Positions 17,442-25,394 of a DNA stretch of 64,000 nt are shown here, piece after piece. A model generated the notes under the pieces. The model was not told the origin of the DNA. It made no database searches and saw only the letters and a program-made list of their open reading frames with translations. The position numbers and the translations under genes were made by a program. The stretch's first letter is position 1, and each line of letters starts with the position of its first letter. Source of the stretch: Anaeromassilibacillus sp. An172 (GTDB taxonomy: Bacteria > Bacillota > Clostridia > Oscillospirales > Acutalibacteraceae); the NCBI RefSeq assembly GCF_002160515.1, contig NZ_NFKS01000001.1, positions 1 to 64,000 on the forward strand. The letters run 5' to 3'.

Positions 17442-18249
17442 CATTGTTGAAGTTATGGACTTAACAAAGAGTTACGGGAAAAAAGATGTTTTAAATGGTA
17501 TAAGTTTTACAGTGGAAAAAGGAGAAATCTTTGCACTGCTGGGAATAAACGGAGCCGGAAAAACCACAGCTTTGGAGTGTATAGAGGGCCTTAGAAAATA
17601 TGACAGCGGTAAAATAAGTGTTATGGGCAAAAAAGGAATACAGCTTCAGTCATCCTCCTTGCCGTCCTTTATTAAGCCTTTTGAAGCATTAAAGCTTTTT
17701 TCAAAGTGGAACAAAACAGATATAGACAGAGAAATGGTAAAGTCACTGGGCGTTGATGAATTTTATAAAACTCCGTATTATAAATTGTCAACAGGACAGA
17801 AAAGACGTCTGCACTTGGCGTTAAGTCTTGTGGGAAATCCCGACGTTATTTTTCTCGATGAACCCACAGCCGGACTTGATGTTGAGGGGAGAGCCGCTCT
17901 CCATGATGAAATACGAAAACTGCGAGATAAAGGAAAAACCATAGTTTTAGCCAGCCACGATATGGCAGAAGTTGAAACGCTGAGCAGCAGAATAGGAATT
18001 TTAAGTAAAGGAAAAATGTCATTTTTAGGGACAGTATCTGAACTTTCGGACAAGATGGGAAAGCTTTACACTGTGCGGATAAGGACAGAAAATGGAGAAG
18101 AAACATACCGATGTGAAGATATCAGAAAGACAATGTATGAAATCCTAAGAAAATGTGAAATTAAAAATTCTGAAATAAGGGATATAAAAGTAGAGAGAGG
18201 AACTCTGGAAGAGCACCTTATAAATATTTCAAGGGGGAATCAACCGTGA
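17434..18249 (+). CDS. ABC transporter ATP-binding protein (drug-export type)
   Basis: 271 residues. Walker A is GINGAGKTT (around residues 38-46), the signature is YKLSTGQKRRLHLALSL, Walker B is VIFLDEPTAGLD, and the H-loop is in ASHDMAE. The Gly-Gln signature and extra C-terminal segment place it with ATPases of ABC-2-type exporters (antibiotic, bacitracin or Na+ export). The ATG at 17434 lies within the end of the MerR gene, preceded by GAGGGG. It overlaps the permease gene by 4 nt (GTGA), so all three proteins are translationally coupled. The exported compound is unknown. Confidence 0.9.
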   Translation: MNSIVEVMDLTKSYGKKDVLNGISFTVEKGEIFALLGINGAGKTTALECIEGLRKYDSGKISVMGKKGIQLQSSSLPSFIKPFEALKLFSKWNKTDIDREMVKSLGVDEFYKTPYYKLSTGQKRRLHLALSLVGNPDVIFLDEPTAGLDVEGRAALHDEIRKLRDKGKTIVLASHDMAEVETLSSRIGILSKGKMSFLGTVSELSDKMGKLYTVRIRTENGEETYRCEDIRKTMYEILRKCEIKNSEIRDIKVERGTLEEHLINISRGNQP

Positions 18250-18965
18250 ACGGAATTTTGTATGGTATAGGATTGCAGTTAAAACTTGATATAAGAAGCA
18301 AAACTATGCTTATAACCTGTTATATGGTTCCTTTGCTGTTTTATTTGCTTATGGGAGGAATTTTTACATCGCTGATGCCACAAATGAGGGAAAGTATTGT
18401 ACAGTCAATGACAGTGATGGGGATTTCCATGGGAGCGTTTATAGGACTTCCTCAGTCGGTGACGGAGGTGTACGGCGGAGATATGAAAAAAGTGTATCAG
18501 GCAAACGGAGCGCCTGTATATTTCGGTTTGGTTTCAATGGCATTATCATCGTTTATACACCTGTATGCTATGAGTTTGATTATCTACATATCATCGCCCT
18601 TTATATTTGAAAGCTTTGTTCCAGATAAACCGAATTTGTATTTTCTATCTTTGGCAATTTTTCTTGCGGTGTCTGTCACGGTAGGTTGTGTGCTTGGTTT
18701 GCTTGTAAAAAATCAAAGTAAGCTTACAATGATTTCCCAGATAGTTTTTCTGCCGTCAATAATGCTGTCGGGAATAATGTTTTCGTCAGATTTACTGCCA
18801 TATGCTTTGAAAATCATAGGCAAGTTTTTTCCTGCCTCATGGGGTTATAATCTTATGCTGAACAGCGGCTTTTCCATTAAAAATCTGATACCGCTTTTAA
18901 TTATCTTCCTGCTTGCGGCAATAGCTATATCGATTATGCTTAAACTTAAAAAGAGAGATATATAA
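18246..18965 (+). CDS. ABC-2-type exporter permease
   Basis: 239 residues starting at GTG 18246, which overlaps the stop of the ATPase gene. Six hydrophobic helices are visible (about residues 20-40, 55-75, 97-120, 130-153, 163-185 and 210-232), the typical half-size ABC-2 permease fold. It would pair as a homodimer with two copies of the preceding ATPase. The final residues KLKKRDI are the usual positively charged cytoplasmic end. It is last in the MerR-controlled operon. Confidence 0.87.
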   Translation: MNGILYGIGLQLKLDIRSKTMLITCYMVPLLFYLLMGGIFTSLMPQMRESIVQSMTVMGISMGAFIGLPQSVTEVYGGDMKKVYQANGAPVYFGLVSMALSSFIHLYAMSLIIYISSPFIFESFVPDKPNLYFLSLAIFLAVSVTVGCVLGLLVKNQSKLTMISQIVFLPSIMLSGIMFSSDLLPYALKIIGKFFPASWGYNLMLNSGFSIKNLIPLLIIFLLAAIAISIMLKLKKRDI

Positions 18966-18967
18966 AA

Positions 18968-19010
18968 AATCCGATAACCTTTGATAAAAAATCAGGTTAT
19001 CGGATTTTCT
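18968..19010. terminator. Bidirectional terminator between convergent exporter operons
   Basis: A 13-bp perfect stem (AATCCGATAACCT / AGGTTATCGGATT) with a 13-nt loop, A-rich before and T-rich after. It ends the MerR-ABC operon from the left and the FetAB-like operon from the right. Confidence 0.88.
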
Positions 19011-19780
19011 TATATTATTTGGGTTTTGTGATTGTATAGGGTTTTGTAGCCGAAATATAAGGAGCCGAAGCTTGCGGCTGTAACAACTGTGCAGATAGCA
19101 ATCATTATGGCTATCTGATAAAGTATAGCCGTAGTGGGTAGTGTTCCTGATAATATCTGACCGGTCATCATTCCCGGAAGAGAAACAATTCCCATACCTA
19201 TCATAGAGTTTATTGTGGGAAGCATAGCTGTTTCAAGGGACTGCTTTACAAAAGGAAAAAGAATTTTTTCAGGCTTTGCGCCAAAGCACAGTAAAGCGTT
19301 GATTTTTGCTTTTTGTCCCTCTAAGCTTTCACGGAAAGTTTTTACGCCAAGAGAAACGCCGGTCATTGTGTTTCCTATTATCATGCCGGAAATAGGTATC
19401 ACGTATTGGGGATTGAATATATTTTCTCCCACAACTGCGCAGATAAAGAATACAAGAACAAACAGACCAGAAAAGGTCATTGACGCACCTATTACAATTT
19501 TAAACTTTCTGTTTAATCCCTTGTTTGTGGAAATAACTCTGTGTATTGAAAAGGAAAGCATTATAACGAGATAAGCCACAACAAACAGTGGATGAGGATG
19601 TTCAAAGATATACGTAAGGATAAATCCCGACAGTACCAGCTGAACAGTCATCTTTACACTTGCCATAATCAAAAGCTTTGTCTGATTTATCCTGCATTTT
19701 TTCATTATAATTATGACAAGTATTAAAAGAAGATATATAAGGGCGAACTGCCAGATTTGAAGTTCCACAATGTCTTTCAA
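19010..19780 (-). CDS. fetB: FetB-like (UPF0014) export permease
   Basis: About 256 residues with seven predicted membrane helices and the UPF0014 hallmarks (SVKMTVQLVLSGFILTYIF, ISGMIIGNTMTGVSLGVKTF, MIGMGIVSLPGMMTGQILSG). In E. coli the FetAB pair exports iron and protects against oxidative stress. The open frame runs back into the ATPase gene, but a TTG at 19780, 2 nt after the ATPase stop and 6-7 nt after a GGGGG tract, gives the expected N-terminus (LKDIVELQIWQFALIYLLL). The metal specificity cannot be read from the sequence. Confidence 0.85.
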   Translation of the reverse strand: MKDIVELQIWQFALIYLLLILVIIIMKKCRINQTKLLIMASVKMTVQLVLSGFILTYIFEHPHPLFVVAYLVIMLSFSIHRVISTNKGLNRKFKIVIGASMTFSGLFVLVFFICAVVGENIFNPQYVIPISGMIIGNTMTGVSLGVKTFRESLEGQKAKINALLCFGAKPEKILFPFVKQSLETAMLPTINSMIGMGIVSLPGMMTGQILSGTLPTTAILYQIAIMIAICTVVTAASFGSLYFGYKTLYNHKTQII

Positions 19781-19782
19781 TT

Positions 19783-20403
19783 TTATTCCCCCAATCTTAT
19801 TATGCTGTCGCCGTATTTTTCCGCAAGCTCCAAGTTGTGACAAACACACACAACAGTTATGCTGTGTTCACGGCAGTACTTTTTAAGACTTGTAAATAAT
19901 TCGTTGGAGGTCTTTTCATCAAGAGCGGCGGTAGGCTCGTCAAGCAGCAAAACCTTAGGCATACAGGAAACAAAAATCGAAAGAAAAACTCTCTGGCGTT
20001 CTCCGCCGGAAAGTAGACTGCAATCTGCTGTAAGTGGAAAATCTGCGCAGCAAACTTTTAGAGCTTCAGCTATTTCTACATTGGAAAGAGGTTCTTTTTC
20101 TCTCATGCCGTAATAGAAATCAAAATTATCACGAATATTTCCCTCAGTGAGAAATACCTGCTGAGGTGCCAGCATTACCTGACGTCTGTAATCGATGGGG
20201 GAAAGTTCTGTTAAATCTTTACCGCAGAAATAAATTTTACCATCTGAGGGCAAAGCGGTGAAATTAAGCATTTTTAAATATGAGCTTTTTCCGCATCCGC
20301 TTTTACCTGTTATAAAAGTAAAAGAATTTTCTTCAATACTTATTTTCGGGTATTTTATAAAATTTTCAAAGGTCAATCCCTTTTCAGAATAAAATATATC
20401 CAT
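19783..20403 (-). CDS. fetA: FetA-like ABC ATP-binding protein
   Basis: 206 residues, a compact ABC ATPase. Walker A is GKSGCGKSS, the Q-loop is in MLAPQQVFL, the signature is LLSGGERQRVFLS, Walker B is VLLLDEPTAALD, and a His follows in VCHNLEL. Its short length and direct link to a UPF0014 permease identify it as the partner of that permease. The ATG is preceded by AAAGGA. A possible promoter, TTAATT with 16-bp spacer and TATAAT around 20419-20446, overlaps the terminator of the upstream ATP-grasp gene. Confidence 0.85.
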   Translation of the reverse strand: MDIFYSEKGLTFENFIKYPKISIEENSFTFITGKSGCGKSSYLKMLNFTALPSDGKIYFCGKDLTELSPIDYRRQVMLAPQQVFLTEGNIRDNFDFYYGMREKEPLSNVEIAEALKVCCADFPLTADCSLLSGGERQRVFLSIFVSCMPKVLLLDEPTAALDEKTSNELFTSLKKYCREHSITVVCVCHNLELAEKYGDSIIRLGE

Positions 20404-20421
20404 AGTTGTCCTTTCACATTA

Positions 20422-20454
20422 TAAAACACCACCTGAAAAAATTAACAGGTGGTG
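20422..20454 (-). terminator. Terminator of the ATP-grasp gene
   Basis: A 9-bp perfect stem CACCACCTG / CAGGTGGTG around a 10-nt loop, followed on the minus strand by TTTTATAAT. The T-tract is short and runs into the predicted -10 element of fetA, so some readthrough is possible. Confidence 0.6.
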
Positions 20455-20465
20455 AATCAAAAAAC

Positions 20466-21491
20466 TTATTTAAAATCAGGCAGTATTTCCTGAATTCTTT
20501 TCAAAAGACCTACTCTCGGAGTACCGTCATCGTAGTACTGAGGGAAGTCGTAACCCGGGTAGTCGTTGCCCTCGATGATTGCAGGGCCGTTTTCTGTTAT
20601 GCATACGTCCCAGCCCACATACTTAATCTCAGGTACAACCAAAGCGGCTTTAAATACCATTTCCTTAATCTCCTTGAGATATGGGAGCTTGTAGCCCTTA
20701 AAAGGAATACCGGTATATGGATGAACGTCGTATTTTTCCATTGAGGACATGTGACCCTGACCGCAGATTTCGCCTTTTTCCATATCGAATTTTGCAGCAA
20801 GACCGCCGCTTTCAAGGTTATCAACCACATTTCCGTTGTTGCCTGTCTTGAATACGGCATAAACAAGATGCGGAACATTGTCCTTTACAAGGGTAACAAT
20901 TCTCAGACAGTTAAGTGACGGGGGATAAATTCTTGCAGCGTCCGGATGCTGAACAATAACCTCTTCAATAACGCCGAAGTTTTTCTCTTTGTTTGTAACG
21001 TACTTATAAAGCTCTTCAACAGATTTAAAGTCAGCTACATGGAGCTTTTCGATGCCTTTACCGCTTTCGCCTATGTATGGTTTTGCAAAAAAGCTTTCCT
21101 TGCCCTCAACAAACTTTTTAAATCTTTCAAAATCTATTTTAGCAATGTCCAAAACCTCTCTGCCCAAAAAATCCTTAAACTTCTCATCGAAAACATTTTT
21201 CTGGTCGAAGATATATGAGTAGTTCTGGTCGTTAAGGCTCATAATAAGATTTTTATTTTTTACACGTGTCATATATGTTTTTCTTTCAGCGCCGTTCATG
21301 TTGTAGTATTCTGAAAGAAGATAGTCATAGTAGCCTGCGCCGTATCTTATGGAGCAGTTGACCATGTCAAAGAAAATGGAAACCTTGTTTTTGCCGCTTT
21401 TTTCCTTGACCTTGTCGATGACCTTAGACATTCTTGAAAAGCTTGCGCCTTTAAGTATTCTCAAAACATATGATGCTGCCAATATTCTCAA
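20466..21491 (-). CDS. Sugar-transfer-associated ATP-grasp protein
   Basis: Up to 341 residues. The C-terminal two thirds have the ATP-grasp layout: FFAKPYIGESGKGI (phosphate loop and Lys), EEVIVQHPDAARIYPPSLN, LRIVTLVKDNVPHLVYAVFK, and the metal-binding end VGWDVCITENGPAIIEGNDYPG. This family (hexapeptide-transferase-associated ATP-grasp) is usually found in capsule or exopolysaccharide clusters, joining an acid to an amine or hydroxyl. Here it stands alone. There is no clean ATG start: the listed TTG (21491) lies 1 nt after AAAGGG, and a second TTG at 21482 lies 10 nt after it. Either is possible, so the N-terminus is uncertain by three residues. Confidence 0.8.
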   Translation of the reverse strand: MRILAASYVLRILKGASFSRMSKVIDKVKEKSGKNKVSIFFDMVNCSIRYGAGYYDYLLSEYYNMNGAERKTYMTRVKNKNLIMSLNDQNYSYIFDQKNVFDEKFKDFLGREVLDIAKIDFERFKKFVEGKESFFAKPYIGESGKGIEKLHVADFKSVEELYKYVTNKEKNFGVIEEVIVQHPDAARIYPPSLNCLRIVTLVKDNVPHLVYAVFKTGNNGNVVDNLESGGLAAKFDMEKGEICGQGHMSSMEKYDVHPYTGIPFKGYKLPYLKEIKEMVFKAALVVPEIKYVGWDVCITENGPAIIEGNDYPGYDFPQYYDDGTPRVGLLKRIQEILPDFK

Positions 21492-21521
21492 TCCCTTTGT
21501 CTTTTATTTTACACTTGTATT

Positions 21522-21550
21522 ATTCTACATTTAAAGTATATTTAAGTCAA
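21522..21550 (-). promoter_or_regulatory. Promoter of the ATP-grasp gene
   Basis: Minus strand TTGACT (21545-21550), 17-bp spacer, TAGAAT (21522-21527). The leader to the start codon is only about 25 nt. Confidence 0.75.
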
Positions 21551-21624
21551 GGGATTTTCATATATAACTTAAATTCATTTTAAGGTTTGTTTTTGTAACA
21601 ATTATCAAAAGAAACCTACAAAAA

Positions 21625-21945
21625 TCAAAATATACCGCCGTTGTATTTATACTGGGCGTAAACAATTATTCCGAAACCCAATATAAGTCCGGGGAGTATG
21701 GCGGAAGAAGCTCCGGCAGTACCAAAGCCCAGATATAAAAATGCGCCTATTGTTATAAATGCCCCGATAACTCCCGTTCCGAAACCCATAATTCTTGTGT
21801 AGGCTTTCTTATCCTTGTCCTTAACATTTTTATAATGGTAAGAGTGAATAAGCTGAATTTTGCCTTTAAATCCGATTAAATAACCCAGCAGAATTATTAA
21901 AATCCCTATTATAAGCATTGTTATGAAGTACGACAAAGATAACAC
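21625..21945 (-). CDS. Small membrane protein (DUF3784-like)
   Basis: 106 residues with three hydrophobic helices (about 5-26, 55-75 and 80-100) joined by a basic loop containing LIHSYHYKNVKDKDKKAYTR, which resembles the conserved loop of DUF3784 proteins in clostridia. Function is unknown. It is monocistronic, with its own promoter overlapped by a perfect 8-bp inverted repeat (21973-21993), so it is probably under the control of a dedicated repressor or activator. Confidence 0.7.
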   Translation of the reverse strand: MLSLSYFITMLIIGILIILLGYLIGFKGKIQLIHSYHYKNVKDKDKKAYTRIMGFGTGVIGAFITIGAFLYLGFGTAGASSAILPGLILGFGIIVYAQYKYNGGIF

Positions 21946-21969
21946 CCCTTTTGACTTGCTGTTTAACTT

Positions 21970-21998
21970 ATTATAACATAATTAGTATGTTATTTAAA
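21970..21998 (-). promoter_or_regulatory. Promoter with 21-bp palindromic operator
   Basis: Minus strand TTTAAA (21993-21998), 17-bp spacer, TATAAT (21970-21975). The spacer and -10 are covered by ATAACATA-N5-TATGTTAT (21973-21993), a perfect 8-bp inverted repeat whose half-site centres are 13 bp apart. It is AT-rich and has no following T-tract, so a protein-binding operator is more likely than a terminator. Confidence 0.65.
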
Positions 21999-22006
21999 AT
22001 CTTTTT

Positions 22007-22038
22007 ATAAAAAAACAGGCCGCAAAATGCAGCCTGTT
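22007..22038 (-). terminator. Terminator of the nrdD-nrdG operon
   Basis: Minus-strand stem ACAGGCTGC / GCGGCCTGT (one G-T wobble), ATTTT loop, then seven T's, directly after the nrdG stop. Confidence 0.85.
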
Positions 22039-22043
22039 GATTG

Positions 22044-22568
22044 TCATTTATTGTATTCTTCGGAAATAACCGCTTTTCCCGCTGCAAGGGATTTTTTAAC
22101 TTCCAGAATTCTCTGATTTTTGCTTCCCCTGAAACGAAGCAGAATATTTTTTTGTTCTAATATGAAAGGACCGTCTACAAGGTAGTCACATTCCTTTAAA
22201 AGCTCCATCCACTGGGGATTTTCTTTTGAACCCTCTAAAAGCTCTTCAAAGGTGTAGCCTGTGTAGGTGAAAACATCGAATCCGGCTTCGTGGGCAAGCT
22301 TTCCAAGGTAGCTCAAAGCTTCTGCCTGACAGAAAGGCTCGCCGCCTGAAAAGGTAAGACCTTTCAAAAGAGGGTCTTTTTTTGCCTCTTCGATAAGTCT
22401 TTCAGGCTGTGCGTCGTAGCCGCCTTCAAAATCCCAGGTTTTTGCATTGTGACAGCCTTTGCAGTGATGGGGACAGCCCTGAACAAAAACTGTCATTCTT
22501 ATTCCCGGGCCATCCACTATGGATTCTCTTATAACTCCTGCAAGTCTTAAGGTGTGCTGTTTTTCCAT
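22044..22568 (-). CDS. nrdG: Anaerobic ribonucleotide reductase activating protein
   Basis: 174 residues. Radical-SAM enzyme that installs the glycyl radical on NrdD. The 4Fe-4S cluster motif CPHHCKGC (Cys32, Cys36, Cys39) follows RMTVFVQG, and the SAM-binding GGEP occurs in LTFSGGEPFCQAEAL. Length is standard. The start codon lies 2 nt after the stop of nrdD, so the pair is coupled. Confidence 0.95.
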   Translation of the reverse strand: MEKQHTLRLAGVIRESIVDGPGIRMTVFVQGCPHHCKGCHNAKTWDFEGGYDAQPERLIEEAKKDPLLKGLTFSGGEPFCQAEALSYLGKLAHEAGFDVFTYTGYTFEELLEGSKENPQWMELLKECDYLVDGPFILEQKNILLRFRGSKNQRILEVKKSLAAGKAVISEEYNK

Positions 22569-22570
22569 AA

Positions 22571-24919
22571 TCAGCCGATCTCCTCAGCACATTCGCAGGT
22601 TCCGAGGCTGTGTTTAACTCTGTCGTGAACCTCGGCTTTTTTAGCGTTGTTGAAGCGGTCAACAGTTCCTACAAGGTAACCTGTAATTCTTCTTATTCTC
22701 TCAAATCCGATGCCGCTGTCGCCTTCTTTTCTGCCGCAGTGAGGACAGGATTCGCCGATAATACCTGTGTGTCCGCAAACAGGGTCACGGTCTACTGGGT
22801 GGTTTATTGAACCGTAACCGATACCACATTTCTTCATGTATCTGATAACCTGCTCGAAAGCCTCAAGGTTTTCAGTTGGGTCACCGTCAAGCTCAATGTA
22901 TGAGATGTGACCGCCGTTTGTCAGATTGTGATACGGTGCTTCAATCCTGATTTTCTCAAAAGCTGAGATGTTGTAATATACAGGTACGTGGAAAGAGTTT
23001 GTATAGTAATCTCTGTCTGTAACTCCCGGAATAACACCGAAACGCTCTTTGTCTATTCTTACAAATCTGCCTGAAAGTCCCTCGGCAGGTGTTGCGATAA
23101 GGGAGAAGTTCAGGTTGTACTGCTCGCTTGCCTGGTTCATTCTCTTGCGCATGTAGCCTACAATTTCAAGGCCAAGACGCTGAGATTCCATGCTTTCGCC
23201 GTGGTGCTTTCCAGTAAGGGCCTTAAGGCACTCTGCAAGTCCGATAAAGCCGCAGGTGAGTGTTCCGTGTTTCAAAACCTCACGAACTGAGTCATTAGGG
23301 TTAAGCTTTTCGCTGTCTATCCAAACGCCTTGTCCCATAAGGAAAGGATAGTTTTTAACGAGCTTCTGACACTGAATTTCAAATCTTGCAAGAAGCTGGT
23401 CGATAACAAGGTCAATCATGTTGTCCAGCTGCTCAAAGAAGAAATCAACATTTTTATTTGCAAGGATAGCAAGTCTTGGCAGGTTGATAGAAGTAAAGCT
23501 GAGATTTCCTCTGCCGTTTACGATTTCTCTTGATGGGTCATAGTGGTTTGCAATAACTCTTGTACGGCATCCCATGTATGCGCACTCTGTTTCCGGATGT
23601 CCCTCTTTGTAGTACTGGAGGTTGAAAGGTGCGTCAAGGAAAGAGAAGTTCGGGAAAAGACGCTTTGCGGAAACTCTGCATGCAAGCTTAAACAAATCGT
23701 AGTTAGGATCGCCCGGGTTGAAGTTTACGCCTTCCTTAACCTTGAAAATGTGTATAGGGAAGATAGGTGTTTCGCCGTTTCCGAGGCCTGCTTCTGTGGC
23801 AAGCAGTACGTTTTTCATAACCATTCTGCCCTCAGGAGAGGTGTCTGTGCCGTAGTTCAAAGAGCTAAAAGGTATCTGAGCACCTGCACGGCTGTGCATT
23901 GTGTTGAGGTTGTGTACAAGAGCCTCCATAGCCTGATAGCAAGCTCTGTCTGTTTCTTTTTCAGCGTGTCTGAATGCAAATCTCTGAAGCTTTCCTGCAA
24001 GCTTTTCGCCGTACATGTCTGTTAAAATCTTTATTTCTTCATCCATGTATGCTTTGCCGTCCTCAAGCTTTGGCCACTGTCCGCTGATTTCCTCAGCCTT
24101 GTCGCAGATTGCCTTGCCTGTGTTTATAGCGTCATCGTCGTCACAGAGCAATTCAATTGCACGTGCAAGGTTCTGTCTGTAAATTCTTCTGTATGTTTTT
24201 GCAACGCCCTTAGCCATGCCGTAATCAAAGTTTGGAATACTCTGACCGCCGTGCTGGTCGTTCTGGTTTGACTGAATTGCAATACATGCAAGAGCGGAGT
24301 AGGATGCAATGTCGTTTGGCTCACGGAGATAGCCGTGGCCTGTGCAGAAACCGCCGTCGAAAAGCTTTATAAGGTCAATCTGACAGCATGTTGTGGTGAG
24401 TGTGAGGAAATCCAAATCGTGGATGTGAATATCTCCGTTTCTGTGAGCCTTTGCGTGCTTTGGATTTAAAATATACATCTCATAGAACTGCTTAGCGCCC
24501 TCAGAACCGTATTTGAGCATAGTTCCCATTGCTGTATCGCCGTCGATATTTGCGTTTTCACGCTTTATATCATTGTCCTCAGCAGGCTTAAATGTCAAAT
24601 CCTCATAGATTTTCATGAGCTTTGTGTTCATCTCTCTGATTCTGGTTCTTTCAGAACGATAGAGGATGTACTCCTTAGCTGTTCTTGCGTGACCGTTTTC
24701 AATAAGAACCTTTTCAACTGTATCCTGTACATGCTCAACAGTAGGTTCTGTCTGATGTTCCGTATTTTCAAGATAATCACATACCTGAACAGCCAGGTCC
24801 TTAGCCGCCTCGTAGTCATTGCCGCCGATTGCCTGAGCTGCCTTGTAAATGGCCTGCGATATCTTTTCTATATCGAAGGGAACGGATCTGCCATCCCTTT
24901 TTATGATTGTTTTTATCAT
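22571..24919 (-). CDS. nrdD: Anaerobic ribonucleoside-triphosphate reductase (class III)
   Basis: 782 residues. It reduces ribonucleotides to deoxyribonucleotides by a glycyl radical and only works without oxygen. Residues 1-95 form an ATP-cone allosteric domain (IKRDGRSVPFDIEKISQAIY). The catalytic barrel follows, with NGDIHIHDLDF and Cys-rich LTTTCCQIDL. The C-terminal zinc site has CGHTG and CPHCGR (about residues 717-733), and the radical-bearing Gly747 is in RRITGYLVGTVDRF. A SAM activase (nrdG) follows. Two NrdR-like boxes flank the promoter, so it should be repressed when (d)ATP is abundant. Confidence 0.97.
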   Translation of the reverse strand: MIKTIIKRDGRSVPFDIEKISQAIYKAAQAIGGNDYEAAKDLAVQVCDYLENTEHQTEPTVEHVQDTVEKVLIENGHARTAKEYILYRSERTRIREMNTKLMKIYEDLTFKPAEDNDIKRENANIDGDTAMGTMLKYGSEGAKQFYEMYILNPKHAKAHRNGDIHIHDLDFLTLTTTCCQIDLIKLFDGGFCTGHGYLREPNDIASYSALACIAIQSNQNDQHGGQSIPNFDYGMAKGVAKTYRRIYRQNLARAIELLCDDDDAINTGKAICDKAEEISGQWPKLEDGKAYMDEEIKILTDMYGEKLAGKLQRFAFRHAEKETDRACYQAMEALVHNLNTMHSRAGAQIPFSSLNYGTDTSPEGRMVMKNVLLATEAGLGNGETPIFPIHIFKVKEGVNFNPGDPNYDLFKLACRVSAKRLFPNFSFLDAPFNLQYYKEGHPETECAYMGCRTRVIANHYDPSREIVNGRGNLSFTSINLPRLAILANKNVDFFFEQLDNMIDLVIDQLLARFEIQCQKLVKNYPFLMGQGVWIDSEKLNPNDSVREVLKHGTLTCGFIGLAECLKALTGKHHGESMESQRLGLEIVGYMRKRMNQASEQYNLNFSLIATPAEGLSGRFVRIDKERFGVIPGVTDRDYYTNSFHVPVYYNISAFEKIRIEAPYHNLTNGGHISYIELDGDPTENLEAFEQVIRYMKKCGIGYGSINHPVDRDPVCGHTGIIGESCPHCGRKEGDSGIGFERIRRITGYLVGTVDRFNNAKKAEVHDRVKHSLGTCECAEEIG

Positions 24920-24991
24920 TTTTCCGCTTCCTCTCTATATTTTTATTTTTAGAAAACCTCAACCATAATTTGTGGTTGAGATTTATTTTTA

Positions 24992-25007
24992 ACACAATAT
25001 GTAGTAT
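24992..25007 (-). promoter_or_regulatory. NrdR-like box 1
   Basis: ACACAATATGTAGTAT matches 14 of 16 positions of the NrdR consensus acaCwAtATaTwGtgt. It lies just downstream of the predicted nrdD transcription start, where a bound repressor would block elongation or open-complex formation. Confidence 0.75.
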
Positions 25008-25027
25008 TAAAAAAAGCCAGCTTGTTA

Positions 25028-25056
25028 AGTATAGCCCATATATTGCCGTTAGTCAA
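25028..25056 (-). promoter_or_regulatory. nrdD promoter
   Basis: Minus strand TTGACT (25051-25056), 17-bp spacer, TATACT (25028-25033). The predicted start is near 25021, giving a leader of about 100 nt with NrdR box 1 at roughly +14 to +29. Confidence 0.75.
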
Positions 25057-25178
25057 TGGGGATTTTAACGGTTTGGTAAATTTGGTAAAATTGACGATTT
25101 TTAATTATCAAAAAGCATGTGTTTTTAAAATAGTACCAAACTTTTTTCTCTACAAAATGTGCCTATAAAAATAAATTG

Positions 25179-25194
25179 TCACAATATGTAGTGT
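25179..25194 (-). promoter_or_regulatory. NrdR-like box 2
   Basis: TCACAATATGTAGTGT matches 14 of 16 positions of the NrdR consensus and shares CACAATATGTAGT with box 1. It lies 187 bp from box 1, upstream of the nrdD promoter. NrdR boxes are usually about three helical turns apart. Confidence 0.72.
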
Positions 25195-25321
25195 TAAAGT
25201 GTGAAAATCCCAAAGACCCGAAAATCGAAATTGTATACATTATAGCACGGTAAAATACATTTGTGTTTCCCCAGAAGAATGAAATAAGATTTAATATGAA
25301 AATACTGTGAAAAATCAGTCA

Positions 25322-25358
25322 AATGAAAACCACCTGCATTTCCGGGGAAATACAGGTG
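25322..25358 (-). terminator. putP terminator
   Basis: Minus-strand 13-bp stem (CACCTGTATTTCC / GGAAATGCAGGTG, one wobble) with a 2-nt loop, followed by GTTTTCATTT. Confidence 0.75.
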
Positions 25359-25394
25359 AAATAATGATATTGAATATAAAACTATTATAATAAT

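Larger units (their letters stand above)
24920..25394 (-). other. Intergenic region upstream of nrdD
   Basis: 475 bp without a gene. It contains, from right to left, the putP terminator (25322-25358), an NrdR-like box (25179-25194), the nrdD promoter (25028-25056), and a second NrdR-like box (24992-25007). The rest is AT-rich with no clear open frame or RNA gene. Confidence 0.7.

Noticed and set aside
20406-20744. Plus-strand open frame of 112 codons
   Set aside because: It lies opposite the ATP-grasp gene, has no ribosome-binding site, and its sequence is the antisense shadow of that gene.
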